This document shows, piece by piece, positions 1 through 8,400 of a stretch of 27,846 bases of DNA. The stretch covers positions 1 through 27,846 of the forward strand of contig JBHGBF010000043.1 in the NCBI GenBank assembly GCA_041946865.1. Direction: 5' to 3'. The notes beneath the pieces were generated by a model. That model was not told the origin of the DNA and searched no databases. It saw only the letters and a program-made list of their open reading frames with translations. Position 1 is the stretch's first letter, and each line of letters opens with the position of its first letter. Source of the DNA: RPQK01 sp041946865 (GTDB taxonomy: Bacteria > Acidobacteriota > UBA6911 > RPQK01). Made by a program: the position numbers and the translations under genes.

Positions 1-15
1 GGCTGTCTTGCCTAA

Positions 16-255
16 CGCCTTCGGCGTAAAAAACGTTCACACATCTGTTTATTTTCGCCGAAGTCCAGAGCCCGTATACGGGCCACTGCGCCCGGGTATC
101 TGCCGCTGACGCTGAGTCCTTTTCTCGACAACCCGGAGTTGGTGAAAACGGTGACGACGCTGACCGCGGACGAGCTTCTGGAGTGGCGGACCTTCGAGCG
201 AATTCGGGAGCTGCTGGCGAACGTCGAACTGGAGTTTCGGCTGGCCAGGAAGTAG
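16..255 (+). pseudogene. Coding-looking 3' gene remnant, unrecognised
   Basis: This frame is open from just after a TAA at 13-15 to a TAG at 253-255 but has no ATG. From about position 100 the translation looks like real protein, with segments such as SPFLDNPELVKTV, LTADELLEWRTFERI and ELEFRLARK just before the stop. The amphipathic helical character and third-position GC are unlike random intergenic DNA. It is probably the 3' end of a decayed or rearranged gene, since no upstream start is visible within the window. I do not recognise the family. It could also be a chance open frame in GC-rich DNA. Confidence 0.25.
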
Positions 256-364
256 AAACCAGAGCCGCTGTTGCAGCCGCTCTTACCAGAGCCGCGTGAA
301 GCCGCTCTGCGCTTCTTCTTCGGCCCTGTCCGCAGCGCGAGTCCAACGCAGGCCGGCTTGGCTG

Positions 365-370
365 TATACT
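365..370 (+). promoter_or_regulatory. -10-like TATACT just upstream of the rhomboid ATG
   Basis: TATACT matches the sigma-70 -10 consensus at 5 of 6 positions and ends 7 nt before the ATG at 378. Transcription starting about 7 nt downstream would begin at or next to the ATG, giving a leaderless mRNA. No Shine-Dalgarno precedes the ATG. No convincing -35 is seen. Confidence 0.4.
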
Positions 371-377
371 AGGCAGA

Positions 378-1229
378 ATGCGAAAGAGAACCGGATCAGT
401 CGTTTGCCCCTCATGCGGGATGCTGGTCGGAGTGAATGACTCGGAATGCCTCAATTGCGGACGCAAGAATCCGGGGCTCTGGGGCTTTGCTCCTCTCCTC
501 AGGAATCTGACTGACCTGAATATTGCGCCCCTCGTGATTTACAGCTGCGCCCTGCTTTACCTGGGCATGTTGCTTTATGACCCGAGTGGTATCCGGATGG
601 GGGGCATGTTCAGCCTTTTTTCGCCGTCTAGCGAGAGTCTCTTTCTTTTCGGAGCGAGCGGGGCCTTTCCGGTGTTTGGGTATGACCGCTGGTGGACGCC
701 GCTCAGCGCAACCTGGCTGCATGCAGGTTTGCTGCACATTCTTTTCAACATGATGTGGGTCCGGGACCTGGCGCCGGGGGTGGCGCATCTTTACGGCTCG
801 AGCCGGGCGTTCATTATTTTCATCGTTTCCGGCGTGTGCGGCTTTGTCGCGAGCAGCATAATGGGCGCCTTCTTCCAATTCCTGCCGCGTTTCCTGGCCG
901 GCGCTCAGCTCACGGTTGGCGCCTCGGCTTCGATCTTCGGCCTGCTGGGGGCGCTGATCTACTACCAGCGGCGGGCGCCGTCACGTCTGATCGGCACTCA
1001 AGCAGCCGGGTTTGCCGTGGCGATGCTGGTCTTCGGCTTCATCATGCCGGGTGTGGATAACTGGGCGCACCTGGGTGGACTGGGCGGCGGCTTCCTGGCG
1101 GCCAAATGGATGAACCCGCTGGCGCCGGAGCGCGGCAATCACACCATTATCGCCTTCCTGTGCCTGTTGGCCAGCGCGGGCGCGATTGTCCTGTCTGTCC
1201 TTCAGGGACTGTCCGTCCTAAACCCCTGA
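378..1229 (+). CDS. Rhomboid-family intramembrane serine protease with N-terminal zinc ribbon
   Basis: Predicted polytopic inner-membrane protease (283 aa) that cleaves transmembrane helices of substrate proteins. Residues 10-27 form a CPSC...CLNC zinc-ribbon-like knuckle (Cys10, 13, 24, 27). The rhomboid core follows: HAGLLHILFN (His115/His120 and Asn124, the HxxxN signature), GASASIFGLLGA with the predicted nucleophile Ser183 in the GxSx motif, and WAHLGGLGGG with the catalytic-dyad His231. At least six hydrophobic segments are visible. The start is the only ATG near a -10-like box and has no SD, which suggests leaderless translation. It is convergent with the small secreted gene downstream. 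The zinc ribbon plus rhomboid arrangement is known in several bacterial phyla; the substrate cannot be read from sequence. Family call is firm. Confidence 0.9.
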   Translation: MRKRTGSVVCPSCGMLVGVNDSECLNCGRKNPGLWGFAPLLRNLTDLNIAPLVIYSCALLYLGMLLYDPSGIRMGGMFSLFSPSSESLFLFGASGAFPVFGYDRWWTPLSATWLHAGLLHILFNMMWVRDLAPGVAHLYGSSRAFIIFIVSGVCGFVASSIMGAFFQFLPRFLAGAQLTVGASASIFGLLGALIYYQRRAPSRLIGTQAAGFAVAMLVFGFIMPGVDNWAHLGGLGGGFLAAKWMNPLAPERGNHTIIAFLCLLASAGAIVLSVLQGLSVLNP

Positions 1230-1296
1230 ACGCAAGCTCCAAAGCACGTCAGCCTGGTCAGGATTGTCACCGTTGCATCGAGATGGAGCCAGTCAA

Positions 1297-1743
1297 TCAG
1301 TTCGGGATCCGAGAGTCGATCAGTCTGGCAATGGCCTGTAAATGCGGAAAACTGATGAGAGTTCTCGGGCCTTGAATCAGACTGGTGACGCTGACCGCGT
1401 ACTTCTTTTTGAGAAAAACGATCGTGTAAGGCATCTGCGGGACACCGGAGGCCGACTCCAAACCGATCGGCGGCAGCAGGGGTCGGTAACGCATCTTATC
1501 TTTCGTTATGGTCCTGAACGCCGATGGGTCGTCAAACCGCACGTTCAGGATTTCCTTGCCATCCCTCCGGTAAAAGCGCAAGAGGACACCCTCCTCTTTC
1601 ATCGTCATCTTCGTCAGCCTGACGATGTTCTGAACGTCGGCTACTGTGATGAATTTGTCGTAGGTACCCGCGTAAGCCATCGCGGGCAGCAGGACGATGG
1701 TTGCGAACAGGCTGACCACTACTAAGGTGCGTTCTCGTTTCAT
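1297..1743 (-). CDS. Small secreted protein of unknown function
   Basis: A 148-aa protein with a clear Sec signal peptide: basic MKRER, hydrophobic LVVVSLFATIVLL, and a likely cleavage after AMAYA (about residue 25). The mature part starts GTYDKFITVADVQNIV and is rich in basic and hydrophobic residues with a likely alpha/beta pattern. No Cys pairs, catalytic motif or transmembrane segment was found. Translation is supported by a strong Shine-Dalgarno, AAGGAGGG on the minus strand (1757-1750), 6 nt from the ATG. I do not recognise the family. It is transcribed toward the rhomboid gene, with a 67-nt convergent gap. Periplasmic or extracellular location is inferred from the signal peptide only. 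Confidence 0.75.
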   Translation of the reverse strand: MKRERTLVVVSLFATIVLLPAMAYAGTYDKFITVADVQNIVRLTKMTMKEEGVLLRFYRRDGKEILNVRFDDPSAFRTITKDKMRYRPLLPPIGLESASGVPQMPYTIVFLKKKYAVSVTSLIQGPRTLISFPHLQAIARLIDSRIPN

Positions 1744-2225
1744 GGCCTTCCCTCCTTACATCTGCGTCTTTGGCAAGCCTTTGAGCCAATGATACATCCG
1801 AATGAGGCGGCTGCAAGCGCTTCGATTAAGGAGCGCTATCCGTTTCTGAAGGCTATCTAGGGCTTCTGACGTTGTGGAGAATCCCCGCTGACCCGCTTGC
1901 TTCGCTCTCGCTCGCCGGTGTCCTGGACTGCCTCGGCGGACGTACGGCTGCGTCCCTTTCTGCGGCCTCTTCCTGGACTCAGGACCGAGTACCCGGGTGG
2001 GCTGTGGCCGCCGCCCGGGAAGTCCTGGTTTACGTCTATAATACGGCTTGTGCGATCTCGTTCACCTTTGCCGTCGTGCGGTCCGTCAGCCGGAATGATC
2101 GGTTCGCCACAATTCAATTGTCCGATGGCGGCACGGCGTGATTGTGTCAGCCCGACAATGAGTTCGAACACCACAGTCCTGGTCTCAATCCTGCTGTCTT
2201 GCATGGCGGTACCTTATAGCGCGAG
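1744..2225. other. 482-nt intergenic region between divergent genes
   Basis: It holds the minus-strand SD of the small secreted gene at its left edge and the upstream region of the histidine kinase at its right. A TATAAT occurs at 2037-2042 without a good -35, and a TATAGC at 2215-2220 lies next to the kinase ATG. Open frames across it on both strands have no recognisable protein character, so no gene is called. Confidence 0.5.
2215..2220 (+). promoter_or_regulatory. -10-like TATAGC next to the histidine kinase ATG
   Basis: TATAGC (4 of 6 to consensus) ends 5 nt before the ATG at 2226, and no Shine-Dalgarno is present. This is the same arrangement as at the rhomboid and glycosidase genes and is compatible with leaderless or near-leaderless initiation. 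The match is weak on its own. Confidence 0.25.
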
Positions 2226-4349
2226 ATGAATGCCCAAAAGAAACCGGCCGGTCAATGGAGGATATTCGAGCCGGGTGGGATGAGCGGCACCATCATGATT
2301 GCCTTTGTCCTGCTCTCGCAGGCGGGGGTCGCACTATTTTCGGCCCCCGCAGACACCCCCGCCCTTAGGCTGCTGACTCGCGCCAATGAAGTGCGTCATC
2401 TCACTCCGGAACAGGCCGCGTTGGCCTACCCTGTCAGGATCAAGGGGGTCGTGACGGGGGATGTTCCGTTCCCCAATTTCTTCGTTCAGGACCAGAGCGC
2501 GGGCATTCACGTTGAGGGCCGCTCTTCTCGCCGCTTTTCCCCCGTCCTCGGTGATCTGGTTGAAATCGAGGGAGTCACAGGGCCCGGCCGGTTCGCTCCT
2601 GTGATTCGGGAGCAACGGTTGCGCCGGCTTGGGAAGGGCAGACTGCCGAAGACCCGTTTCTATGCATTCAACGAACTTGCCGACGGCTCTCAGGACAGCC
2701 AATGGGTCAAGATGCGGGGAATTGTGCGCTCCGTTTCCATCGACCGCACCTCGTGGCGAGAGACCACGCTGGCCATGAACGTGGCCGCCGAGGGGGGTGT
2801 CTTCAAGGCCCGCGTCCCCATCGATCAGGAGCGGAATTTCTCGTCCCTGATCGATGCCGAGGTCCGTATCGAAGGCGTATGCGGCAGCCTGTTCAACGCC
2901 GAACGCCAACTGGTTGGTCTTCTGCTGTATGTTCCGCGCCTGCATTTCATCCGGGTGGAGGCGACCGCCAAAGCCGCCAAGGAGCTCCCTATCGGCGCGC
3001 TGCTCCGCTTTTCGCCCCACCCGGGCCGGGGGCACAGGGTACGGGTGCGGGGAGTCGTGGCTGGCCGACTGCCGGGCAGCGCCCTTTTCATTCAAAGCGG
3101 GAGCAGGGGACTCAGGGTCCTCACGCAGCAGGAGACGGACGTGCAAATCGGCGACATTGTAGAGGCCGTCGGTTTCCCGGCCATGGGCGAGTCCGCCCCC
3201 GTGCTCGAGGACGGCGTCTACTACACGGTGGGGCGCGCAAGACCGCCCGACCCGATTGAGTTTGACGATACCGTCCCCTGGGAAGGCTACGACGGAGTGC
3301 TGATGACCATGGAGGCCCGACTGCTCGGACGCAGACAGCGTCCGGAGGGGTTAACCCTGCTTCTGCGTCAGAACCGGATCGGCCTCCTGTTCGAAGCCAT
3401 ACTGCCCCCGCCTCAGTCCGCCGAACCGCTCTCCTCGATGCCGCTTGAAAGCGAGGTTCGCGTCAGAGGGGTGTGCCTGGTTCGCAGCGGCGGATTGTGG
3501 CGGGTGCCGGAATCGTTTCGGCTGGTTTTGCGCTCGGCCGATGATATCACGGTGCTACGGGCTCCGACCTGGTGGAACGTGCGTCACGTGCTTTGGCTCT
3601 TGGGCGTTACGGCGATGATCCTGTTGGGTGTCCTGGCCTGGGCGACCGTGCTGGGCCGCCGGTTGCGTGAGCAAATGCGTGTCGTCCGGCAGAAGCTTCA
3701 CGCCGGAGCGGTCCTGGAAGAGCGCGAGCGGATTGCCCGGGAACTCCACGACACGCTTGAGCAGGAGCTGGCGGGCATAACCATGCAGCTCGACTTGGCC
3801 GTCGATTCGCTGGAGCGGGCGCCGGCCTTAGCAAAGCAGGCCCTGGAGGCGGCGCGCAGGATGAGCCGCCACAGCATGGCGGGAGCGCGTCGCTCGGTTT
3901 GGGACTTGCGCTGTCACCTGTTGGAAAGCGGCGATCTGGCGTCGGCCTTGACGCAGCTCATCCAACCCCTCAACGGGGGTTCGGCGGCTATCGATATCGG
4001 TGTCAGCGGGTCGCCGCGGCGCCTGCCGCGCTTGGTGGAGATGAACCTATTGCGCATCGGCCAGGAAGCGGCCGCGAATGCGGTCAAGCATGCCCAAGCT
4101 CGACAAATCACCGTGGAGCTGGAATTTCAAACCGAATCTGTCCGTCTGGTCGTAAGGGATGACGGGAAAGGGTTTTCGCCCGCGGATCTGGCGTCGGCGC
4201 CGGACGGCCACTTCGGACTCCTGGATATGCGGGAGCGCGCCCAGTCCCTGGGCTCGCATCTGCAGATCGATAGCGAACCGGGCCGCGGCGCCCGCATCTC
4301 GGTGGAAGTGCGGTGCGGGACGGGAGGGCTGTCCCATGGACAACGCTGA
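2226..4349 (+). CDS. NarL/DesK-type sensor histidine kinase with OB-like extracytoplasmic sensor repeats
   Basis: A 707-aa membrane sensor kinase, predicted to autophosphorylate and pass phosphate to the regulator encoded immediately downstream. An N-terminal hydrophobic segment (about 21-40) is followed by a roughly 400-residue periplasmic region. There a V-x-(K/R)-G-V motif recurs near residues 71, 161, 272 and 411, each followed by a beta-rich stretch, as in tandem OB-fold-like domains. A transmembrane helix spans about 455-477. The HisKA_3 dimerisation/phosphoacceptor segment reads ERIARELHDTLEQELAGI with His508. The HATPase_c domain has an N-box (Glu614, Asn618), a G1 box DDGKGF at 645-650 and a second glycine loop HFGLLDMRERA. 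The stop overlaps the regulator start by 14 nt, so the two are translationally coupled. The ligand is unknown. Confidence 0.9.
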   Translation: MNAQKKPAGQWRIFEPGGMSGTIMIAFVLLSQAGVALFSAPADTPALRLLTRANEVRHLTPEQAALAYPVRIKGVVTGDVPFPNFFVQDQSAGIHVEGRSSRRFSPVLGDLVEIEGVTGPGRFAPVIREQRLRRLGKGRLPKTRFYAFNELADGSQDSQWVKMRGIVRSVSIDRTSWRETTLAMNVAAEGGVFKARVPIDQERNFSSLIDAEVRIEGVCGSLFNAERQLVGLLLYVPRLHFIRVEATAKAAKELPIGALLRFSPHPGRGHRVRVRGVVAGRLPGSALFIQSGSRGLRVLTQQETDVQIGDIVEAVGFPAMGESAPVLEDGVYYTVGRARPPDPIEFDDTVPWEGYDGVLMTMEARLLGRRQRPEGLTLLLRQNRIGLLFEAILPPPQSAEPLSSMPLESEVRVRGVCLVRSGGLWRVPESFRLVLRSADDITVLRAPTWWNVRHVLWLLGVTAMILLGVLAWATVLGRRLREQMRVVRQKLHAGAVLEERERIARELHDTLEQELAGITMQLDLAVDSLERAPALAKQALEAARRMSRHSMAGARRSVWDLRCHLLESGDLASALTQLIQPLNGGSAAIDIGVSGSPRRLPRLVEMNLLRIGQEAAANAVKHAQARQITVELEFQTESVRLVVRDDGKGFSPADLASAPDGHFGLLDMRERAQSLGSHLQIDSEPGRGARISVEVRCGTGGLSHGQR

Positions 4350-4968
4350 AGTGATACGCATCCTGGTCGTTGACGACCACTTCATGGTCCGTTTGGGTCT
4401 TTCGGCGTCTCTGAATGTCGAACCCGACATGAAAGTCTTGGCTGAAGCGGGCAACGCTCAGGCCGCGCTCAAGGAATACCGGAAACACCGGCCCGATCTG
4501 GTGATCATGGATGTGCGCCTGCCCGGGTTGCACGGACCCGATGCGATTGCAGCTCTGCTCGCGGAGGACTTGAAGGCTCGGATACTGATGCTGTCCACTT
4601 ATTCGGTTCAGGAGGAAATCTACCGGTGCCTGGAGGCCGGCGCCCGAGGGTACATCCTGAAGAGCGCCATGCGGGAGGAGCTGCTGCGGGCGGTGCGGAC
4701 CGTCCATCAGGGACAGCGCTACGTGGATCCCGCCGTGGCGCCGATCCTGGCGGAGCGTTTATCCTGCCGGCCCTTGACGAGCCGGGAACTGGACGTTTTG
4801 CGGATGGTAGTTAAGGGGCTGGGAAACAAGGAAATCGCCGCCGCACTGAATATCGCCGAGGTCACTGTCAAGCTGCATATGAGCCATCTCTTCGAGAAAC
4901 TTGAGGTGAGCGACCGCACGCAGGCGGCAACCGTGGCGCTTCAGCGCGGCATCGTCTCGCTCGACTGA
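4336..4968 (+). CDS. NarL/FixJ-family response regulator (REC + LuxR-type HTH)
   Basis: A 210-aa DNA-binding response regulator. The frame is open upstream to 4159, but that part is the kinase gene read out of frame. The ATG at 4336 gives MDNAEVIRILVVDDH, the normal start of a REC domain. Receiver residues are Asp13/Asp14, phosphoacceptor Asp59 in DLVIMDVRLPG, Ser87 and Lys109 (ILKSA). The C-terminal HTH_LuxR domain (about 146-207) contains LTSRELDVLRMVVKGLGNKE and the recognition-helix region AEVTVKLHMSHLFEKL. It overlaps the kinase stop by 14 nt, forming a two-gene operon with its likely partner. Targets are unknown; the large TonB-dependent receptor downstream is a plausible candidate by position only. 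Confidence 0.92.
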   Translation: MDNAEVIRILVVDDHFMVRLGLSASLNVEPDMKVLAEAGNAQAALKEYRKHRPDLVIMDVRLPGLHGPDAIAALLAEDLKARILMLSTYSVQEEIYRCLEAGARGYILKSAMREELLRAVRTVHQGQRYVDPAVAPILAERLSCRPLTSRELDVLRMVVKGLGNKEIAAALNIAEVTVKLHMSHLFEKLEVSDRTQAATVALQRGIVSLD

Positions 4969-4971
4969 TCC

Positions 4972-4983
4972 GAACAGCTGTTC
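4972..4983. repeat. 12-bp perfect palindrome just after the response regulator
   Basis: GAACAGCTGTTC is a perfect dyad 3 nt after the regulator stop codon. It could be a protein-binding site or a short hairpin without a T-run. The function is not shown. Confidence 0.3.
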
Positions 4984-5000
4984 CAGCTTAGCAGGCTCGG

Positions 5001-5183
5001 ATGCCCGAACAGGGCCTGGCGCGGGTTTCGGCCTCTCTTCGGGGACGGCGCACCCGTCTTTATCGCGCGCGCTATACCCAAGTCGTACTCCTCAAGAGCG
5101 CAATGCGCGAGGAGTTGTTGCGCGCCGTCCGCACGGTACACAGCGGCGGGCGCTATCCGGATCCGGCCGTGGCGTCCTGGTAG
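5001..5183 (+). pseudogene. Truncated remnant of a second NarL-type response regulator
   Basis: The 60-codon frame encodes LKSAMREELLRAVRTVHSGG followed by RYPDPAVAS. This matches residues 108-135 of the regulator just upstream (LKSAMREELLRAVRTVHQGQ, then RYVDPAVA) almost exactly. The segment is the end of the receiver domain and start of the linker. There is no recognisable receiver start, no phosphoacceptor aspartate and no HTH; a TAG follows at once. The two DNA copies differ at many synonymous sites (for example ctgctgcgggcggtg versus ttgttgcgcgccgtc), so this is not a fresh duplication. More likely a paralogous regulator gene decayed here. Alternatives, such as a functional micro-protein, are unlikely. 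Confidence 0.6.
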
Positions 5184-5394
5184 CCGACTAGTGGCCGACT
5201 ATACAAAAGTAGTACGGCTCAGCTAAGCTCCCGGATAATAGATCCTTCGTCCCTTTTCCGCTACCATTTTGACCAGAGCGTTGTCGACGGCGCCCCGGCC
5301 TAAGGCCCGCTCACCTCGTTTCGGTCGTTCGCCGTTCGGGCGCAATAGTACGTCCCCGTCGGCGACGTAAAGGCATCCCAGGCCGACAGACAGT

Positions 5395-5412
5395 GGGCAG
5401 TCCACACTGCCC
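5395..5412. promoter_or_regulatory. Perfect hairpin in the leader of the TonB-dependent receptor
   Basis: GGGCAGT and ACTGCCC pair perfectly (7 bp) around a CCAC loop, 55 nt before the receptor ATG. No T-run follows, so it is not a classic terminator. It may be an mRNA leader structure or an operator dyad. The rest of the 5184-5466 gap holds two GCCGACTA copies (5183-5190, 5194-5201), a possible -10 GATAAT (5234-5239) and the SD GGGAGG (5454-5459). No gene was recognised there. Confidence 0.35.
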
Positions 5413-5466
5413 GTCAACGCGTAGCGCCGGCTGTTCCTCAGCGCGGCGAAACCGGGAGGCAAGACC

Positions 5467-8400
5467 ATGAAATCTATTGTTCTCTCATCGTTCGGGCGTA
5501 TCAGCCTATCGCTTGCACTTGCGCTCTTGCTCTCGTCTGCAAGTCTCCTCGCCCAGGTGACGTCAGGGTCCGTCTTTGGAACGGTGCTCGACCCAAGCGG
5601 GGGTGCGATTCCGGGGGCGACCGTCAAATTAACGGATGCCGCCGCCGGAGTGGACCGCACGGTAGTGACGAACGACATCGGAGCGTTCGTCGCACCGAAC
5701 CTCCCCCCGGGGACCTACACCATAACCGTCGAGGCGCCCGGGTTCAAGAGACTGGAAAAGACCAAGGTTTTTCTGAGCGCCGCCGACCGGCTCAATGCGG
5801 GCAATTTCATTTTGGAAGTGGGTGAAGTGGAGGACACCGTTACCGTCACGGCCGAGAGCGCCGGCTTGCAGATACAGGCCAACTCCGGCGAACGCTCCGA
5901 CCTGATCACCTCCAACCAGATCAACAACCTGGCCTTGAACGGGCGCAATATCCTCGACTTTGTGAAGGTGATGCCCGGGATTGTGAGTGAATTCGACGGC
6001 CAGGTCGCCGGAACAGGCGGAATCGACTCGTTTAACGTGAACGGAACCCGGGCCAACCAGCATGAATTCACGATCGACGGCGCTTCCAACGTCGACACCG
6101 GCAACAACGGCGGCACCCACGTCACACTCAACCCCGATGCCATTGCCGAAGTGAAGGTGCTGACTTCCAATTACCAGGCGGAGTTCGGCAAGGCCGGGGG
6201 CGGCCAGGTCGCCGTTACGACAAAGAGCGGCAGCAACGAGTTCCACGGCAACCTCCGCTTCTTCCACCGACACGAAGGACTGAACGCCAACAGCTGGTTC
6301 GCAAATCAGAGCAACACGCCGATCGCCAAGTACCGGTACAATTACTTCGGCTACCAGCTGGGGGGTCCCGTGCTGATCCCCGGCACGGCGTTTAACAAGA
6401 ACAAAGACCGGCTTTTCTTTTTCTGGAGCCAGGAGTTTTACCGGCAACTGGTACCCGGCGGATACGAGCAGTTTCGTGTGCCGACTGCGCTGGAGAGAAT
6501 CGGGGATTTCTCCGAGACTCGGGACGGCAATGGCAACCCGCTGGTCATTTACAATCCGGAAACGGGCGCCCCCTTTCCGGGCAACAAAATCGACCCTGCG
6601 CAGCTGTCGCCCGAGCGGCGGGCCGTTTTCGATCAAGTCTCAAAGATTCTTTCCCTTTATGACCTGCCCAATGTGACCGGGAGCTATCGGTACAACTATG
6701 CGACGCAGCTTTCCTACGACAGCCCCCGGCGCGAGGAGGTGGCGCGTCTCGATTATCAGATCACCGATAATCACCGCATTTTTGGTCGTCTTATTACCAA
6801 CTCGACGGAATTTCAAAGCCCCATGCAGACGTGGAACCTCACCTGTATGGGACAGCTTCAGTACCCGGGTGGCTGCATCGCCAAGAACCCGTCCTGGAAT
6901 CTCTCCCTTAACCTGGTCAGTATTCTCTCCCCGACACTTACGAACGAAATATCGTTGGGGCCAAGCGTCACGCGCTCCAACTGGGAAGGGAACCGCGGCA
7001 ACACCACCCGGGGCGTTAACGGAATCGACCTGCAGCTGCTCTACCCCGTCACGGCGAACGAGAACGTTCCCGATTTCAGCTTCGGCGGCAATGAAAACAT
7101 CGCCTATCCTTGGTCGTACCTGGGCGCCAACCCGTGGTTCCAAGCCAATACCACCGTCAACTTCAACGATAATCTGACCAAGGTACTGGGCCGGCACACG
7201 CTGAAAACCGGCGTCTTTCTGCAACGCGCCCGTAAAGACCAGATTGCCTGGGGCAACTACAATGGTCAGGTTAGTTTCAACCATTGCGCCACCTCGAGCG
7301 ATCCTTTGACCTGTTCGGACAACCTGACCGGAAATGCCTATGCCAGCGCCCTTCTCGGCCATTTCACTTCGCTTAACCAGTCCAGCTCTCGGCCCATCGG
7401 CTACTTCCGCTATACCAACCTGGAGTTCTACGGACAGGACACGTGGAGAATCACCCCCCGACTGACGCTCGACTACGGGTTGCGCTTTGCGTGGTTCCAA
7501 CCGCAGTACGACGCCAGGGACCAGCTGGCTATCTTCGATCCGGCCAGTTATGAGCCGGCGAAAGCGGTGCGCCTCTACATGCCGGCGGTCGGCGGCGGCG
7601 CTTACGATCCCGCTCAACCCGACATCATCCTGGACGGCCGCCTCGTGGGCACGATTGTGCCGGGCAGCGGCGATCCTTTAAACGGCATGAGGTTCGCCTC
7701 GGGCGGGTATTTCCGGGGCGGCTGGGACGACCGGGGCCTCATGGTCCAGCCTCGGCTCGGTTTCGCCTATGCCCTCACCGACGATGGTCGGACGGTTCTG
7801 CGCGGCGGGGCAGGCATGATACATGATCGTATTCAGGGCAATCTCATCTTCAACCCGGTTTTCGGCAACCCGGCTAATGTGATCAACCGCAGTGTGACCA
7901 ACGGCAATCTGGCTTCGATCCCGCCCGCCGACACCATCCCCGTCTTGGATGGGATTGTCGGGGCGGCCAGGTCCGGCGAGGTCCCCACGGTTTACACTTT
8001 CAGCCTTGGCATCCAGCGGGAACTGGGCTGGGGCACCACCATCGACGTGGCTTACGTCGGCTCCCTGTCGCGACATCTCGTGACGTCCCGGAACATTAAC
8101 CAGATCCCGTATGAAACTGCCTTCTCCCGGGCGGCGCAGGATCCGTCGAAGTACGAGGGCGGTATGGTTCCGCCGGTTGAGCCCGACCTGCCGAAGGCTT
8201 ATCTCGACGCCGGTTACAGCTACAGCGGTAATCTCGCCTTCGACGCCCCTTTCCTCGTTCCGTATCGCGGATACAACGCCATCGAGTATCTGCAGTTCGA
8301 CGGCACGGCCAACTATAACTCCCTGCAGGTTTCGGTGCAAAGACGGTTTGCCGAGCGGCTGACCTTCGGAGCGGCCTACACTTTTTCGAAGATGTTTACC

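Noticed and set aside
1857..2204. Frames on both strands between the small secreted gene and the histidine kinase
   Set aside because: Low-complexity Arg/Pro/Ser-rich translations without SD or motif; treated as intergenic.
4159..4335. Longer N-terminus for the response regulator
   Set aside because: The added 59 residues are the kinase HATPase region read in another frame; the REC domain starts naturally at 4336.
5223..5678. Minus-strand 151-codon frame upstream of and overlapping the TonB receptor
   Set aside because: About half is antisense to the receptor signal peptide and regulatory-like domain, and no family is recognisable. A few stretches look protein-like but not enough to call a gene.
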